This document shows, piece after piece, positions 61,834 to 64,000 of a DNA stretch of 64,000 nucleotides. The translations under genes were made by a program, and so were the position numbers. The stretch is from NCBI GenBank assembly GCA_964638715.1, contig CAZWZF010000006.1, positions 62,001 through 126,000 of the forward strand, read 5' to 3'. The stretch comes from JBAXQQ01 sp037131695. Lineage in GTDB: Bacteria > Armatimonadota > Hebobacteria > CAIYQO01. Positions within the stretch are counted from its first letter, which is position 1; each line of letters starts with the position of its first letter. A model generated the notes under the pieces. That model was not told where the DNA came from. It saw nothing but the letters and a program-made list of their open reading frames with translations, and made no database searches.

Positions 61834-61911
61834 AGTAATTTCATATATTGAAAAAATTGATACTTAGCAATATATTGATAAGATAAGGTTATAATAACAA
61901 GACTATCGCTT

Positions 61912-61954
61912 AAGGTCACTTCGACAAGTGACAGGTCGCTTGTCGAAGCGACTC
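61912..61954. repeat. Double hairpin with compensating changes
   Basis: CACTT-CGAC-AAGTG is followed after a few bases by CGCTT-GTCG-AAGCG: two small hairpins that are also near-complements of each other. About 40 bases on is AGGTTTTGCAATAGCCT (61985-62010), like the right end of the MITE-like family at 3631. Confidence 0.65.
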
Positions 61955-62030
61955 AATGAGGAACGTCGGGGACAACACTCCGTACAAGAAAAATAGGTTT
62001 TGCAATAGCCTGTAAAGAAGAGGTTATAGA

Positions 62031-62192
62031 ATGAACATGGAAACTGATGTTCTTATTAATGGTGATTCAATTCAACTTCTTTCTACAATAGAGTCAGATT
62101 CAATTCATTTAATTCTTAGTGATATCCCTTATGGTATTGGTGCAGAGGAATGGGATGTTTTACATGATAATACCGCGGATTTGATCGCATAG
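62031..62192 (+). pseudogene. N-terminal fragment of a DNA methyltransferase
   Basis: 53 residues that read TDVLINGDSIQLLSTIESDS, then IHLILSDIPYGIGAEEWDVL and a stop at 62190. This is the opening of an N6/N4-type DNA methyltransferase: the GD.i..L tract and the catalytic DIPYG (DPPY equivalent). The remaining 200 or more residues are missing; the frame passes into unrelated sequence after about residue 45. AAGAGG lies upstream, but a functional enzyme is impossible. Confidence 0.7.
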
Positions 62193-62205
62193 TTTTTAAG
62201 GGTAG

Positions 62206-62466
62206 CATTCGTCCGATATCTTTCGCGGTTGGAATGCAAAACTTTTTATATTTTCGCAATGTTCTCAGTATTTTGCGCAAGGCAACAAGTTTCTACATAT
62301 TGATGATTATGCGACTGCACAATGTCTGCTTGACCGTCAGTTAGACACCCGCTGGGAAGATTTGCTGACAAGTTTTCTGCCACAGATATTCCCGACTATG
62401 CATCAGACATTAGGCGATGAACTTTCATATTACTGGACTCTTTACCCGGTTGTTGAGCTTTTTTGA
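62206..62466 (+). pseudogene. Open fragment of unknown origin
   Basis: An open frame of 86 codons without a good start reads FAQGNKFLHIDDYATAQCLL, DRQLDTRWEDLLTSFLPQIF and LGDELSYYWTLYP. Its composition is like real protein, and it begins just after the methyltransferase fragment and ends abruptly. It looks like an internal part of a larger protein left by a deletion. I do not recognise the family. Confidence 0.45.
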
Positions 62467-62700
62467 TACACACACGGGTACAGGCACGAATACTGTGTTT
62501 ATATTTAACAGTAAGTTTATCTTTAATTACAGTATTCAAGCCAGTCCCCTTCATTCTCATTCTTCATATTCTTCACATCAATTAAAAAAATCTACCTTTT
62601 TATAAAACATTGTGGTAAAATTATTGAAATATTTCTGTAAATCATGGAACATTCGCAGTTTCTTTGCAGTCTTTATTACAGTAAGTAAAAAATCGTGTCA
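62467..62700. other. AT-rich spacer without recognised features
   Basis: CATTCTCATTCTTCATATTC-type pyrimidine repeats occur at about 62550; a 62-codon frame at 62417 has no ribosome site. A promoter for the next gene is not obvious. Confidence 0.5.
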
Positions 62701-62715
62701 GTTGGAGGTTGTCTG

Positions 62716-64000
62716 ATGGTTAGATTTCTTCTGTTTTTGGCTGTTTCGCTGAGTATTGTTGGCGGAACAATCTTTTTCAGTAATCGTCCCCTGGTGGGGC
62801 AGGTTGTTGATTCGCGCGTGAAGGCGCAGGCCGCTTTGAAAAATGGCAACTATAAAGATGCCTATGCCGATTTTTCGGCACTCGCGTTGAATGCTGCCGA
62901 TGATGCCGGACAGGTTAGCGATGATTATAAAAATGCTTTAACCTGTTTGCAAAATTTGGGCACAGTTGACGAGATAGATGACTTTCGCGAGAAAGTTATT
63001 ACCGCTCATGGTAAAAACTGGCGATTATTATTCACCGCAGCGAAAAGCTACCTTGATATCGAACATAACGGTTATTTAATTGTCGGCAAGTTCAGCCGTG
63101 GTTATCACCGTGGCGGCGGCAAATACGTTAATTCGTATGAACGCGACCGCGTTCGCGCCATGCAGTTAATGACATCAGCCTCTGAATTGATGACCAATGC
63201 GAAAGGCAAAGAAGCTGGTGATTTTTACCTGTTTTATGCCGACACCCTGATGAATGGCCGCAACGGTATGGATGCATGGCTGTTCCAATCGCTGACCGAT
63301 ATCACCACATTGCCGGATTACGATGAAGGATATTACTACAGATATTATCGCGGCGGCAATGGAGACCGTGGCGCCCCGGTTGATGAAGCCGGCAATCCTG
63401 TTGTATATAAAACACCAGGAAATTGGGACGGTTCGAAAAATGATGGCGAACGCTGGCGCTGGCTTTTGAAAGCAGCCGCCGATTCCGACGCTGTATCTGC
63501 CCACGCAGCACTATTTAAATTCGCCTCCTTCGCTTACTCCCAGTTTGACGTCCGCACCATGGCGTCGTATAGTTGGTTCACCCGCATGGGCGACGACGAA
63601 AATACCACTACCAAGAGCAAATACAGCCTGGTAACCCTGACTGATAATGAAACGATAGCGAAACTCGCCACCGGGGTGAAGAAATTCAACCTGCCGGATG
63701 AATACAATTATATTAAACTATTCAACAGCCTGGCAGACAGCAACGGCGAATACAAAGATAATGCTCTCAGAATGCTTGCCAATATCTACATGGATCGCCG
63801 ACAGTTTGACCGCGCAATTCCATTTTATAAAAAATTAGGCGATGATAAAGCTATCAAGCAAATCACCGGCAACTGGGGAGCGTTGGAACCCGCCGGTACC
63901 CAGCCATACGCAAAGAATGCCGAAGTCGACTTCAGATTCCGCAATGGCAACCTGGTTCACCTTACTGCCAACGCTATCAATGTCCAGCAGCTTCTGACTG
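62716..64000 (+). CDS. Alpha-2-macroglobulin-like large exported protein (C-terminus outside window)
   Basis: 428 codons to the window edge, no stop. GGAGGTTG lies seven bases before the ATG. The N-terminus MVRFLLFLAVSLSIVGGTIFF is a signal peptide or anchor. Then come helical TPR-like repeats (AALKNGNYKDAYADFSALAL, and later NALRMLANIYMDRRQFDRAI followed by PFYKKLGD). At about 407 a phrase DFRFRNGNLVHLTANAINVQ begins. In my recollection this combination, TPR region then FRNG-type beta domain, introduces bacterial alpha-2-macroglobulin family proteins, which trap proteases in the periplasm. The thioester region is outside the window, so the assignment is tentative. Confidence 0.6.
   Translation, partial: MVRFLLFLAVSLSIVGGTIFFSNRPLVGQVVDSRVKAQAALKNGNYKDAYADFSALALNAADDAGQVSDDYKNALTCLQNLGTVDEIDDFREKVITAHGKNWRLLFTAAKSYLDIEHNGYLIVGKFSRGYHRGGGKYVNSYERDRVRAMQLMTSASELMTNAKGKEAGDFYLFYADTLMNGRNGMDAWLFQSLTDITTLPDYDEGYYYRYYRGGNGDRGAPVDEAGNPVVYKTPGNWDGSKNDGERWRWLLKAAADSDAVSAHAALFKFASFAYSQFDVRTMASYSWFTRMGDDENTTTKSKYSLVTLTDNETIAKLATGVKKFNLPDEYNYIKLFNSLADSNGEYKDNALRMLANIYMDRRQFDRAIPFYKKLGDDKAIKQITGNWGALEPAGTQPYAKNAEVDFRFRNGNLVHLTANAINVQQLLT

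Noticed and set aside
62206..62466. Calling the second fragment a transposase
   Set aside because: The stretch looks like real protein and lies in a degraded region, but no transposase motif (DDE, HUH or serine-recombinase) can be seen.

Overview
The window looks like a chromosomal segment of a moderate-GC, Gram-negative-type (outer-membrane-bearing) bacterium, most probably Armatimonadota. The best hint is the prepilin at 22861, whose N-terminus continues from the pilin motif into FPVFARAREKARQT, a run I associate with that phylum; this is inference from memory, not a search. Large secreted multidomain proteins (beta-propellers, PA14, LamG-like, Ig-like, FN3, glycoside-hydrolase-like), an outer-membrane efflux system and L-rhamnose genes fit a free-living polysaccharide user.

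Layout. 1-16 kb: exported proteins (an edge-truncated giant on the minus strand, a double beta-propeller protein, an M48 protease, a BON/secretin-N-like repeat protein, a PA14/TolB/LamG protein), plus a QueG-like Fe-S protein and a C_GCAxxG_C_C redox protein. 16-25.4 kb: can, rnhB, secG, tRNA-Leu(GAG), a broken FAD oxidoreductase, a GH-A-like secreted enzyme, a prepilin/LamG fusion and lepB. 25.8-29.4 kb: rhaI-rhaB and a REP-associated tyrosine transposase (RAYT) between two identical REP palindromes. 29.5-36.5 kb (minus): rplJ-rplL behind an L10 leader, then ffh-rpsP-khpA-ylqD-rimM-ilvE-trmD-rplS, the Bacillus-like order with ilvE inserted. 36.6-38.5 kb: proB and a TrkA/KtrA-type K+ regulator. 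39.1-45.9 kb: a MarR-controlled tripartite efflux operon (MarR, TolC, MFP, ATPase, permease) with an unrecognised glycine-rich last gene. 46.5-64 kb: a GxGYxYxYP-like secreted protein, rbfA-nrnA, a small membrane protein inside a terminal-inverted-repeat unit, a Gfo/Idh/MocA oxidoreductase, a second GH-A-like enzyme, an AbrB/Doc toxin-antitoxin pair, uvrA, two gene fragments, and the start of an alpha-2-macroglobulin-like protein.

The most unusual property is the density and variety of small repeats between genes: (i) heptanucleotide tandem repeats of several different units, always with a 7-bp period; (ii) a 130-163 bp MITE-like family whose core is a REP palindrome related to those flanking the RAYT; (iii) elements ending in AGTCACCGTGTGG, one of which encloses a gene; (iv) several other hairpin families. 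Together these suggest a RAYT-driven REP/MITE system plus replication-slippage repeats shaping the spacers. Candidates for something undescribed are the enclosed membrane-protein unit (51510-52264) and the last gene of the efflux operon (45005-45832). No search could be run; family names rest on motifs read by eye.
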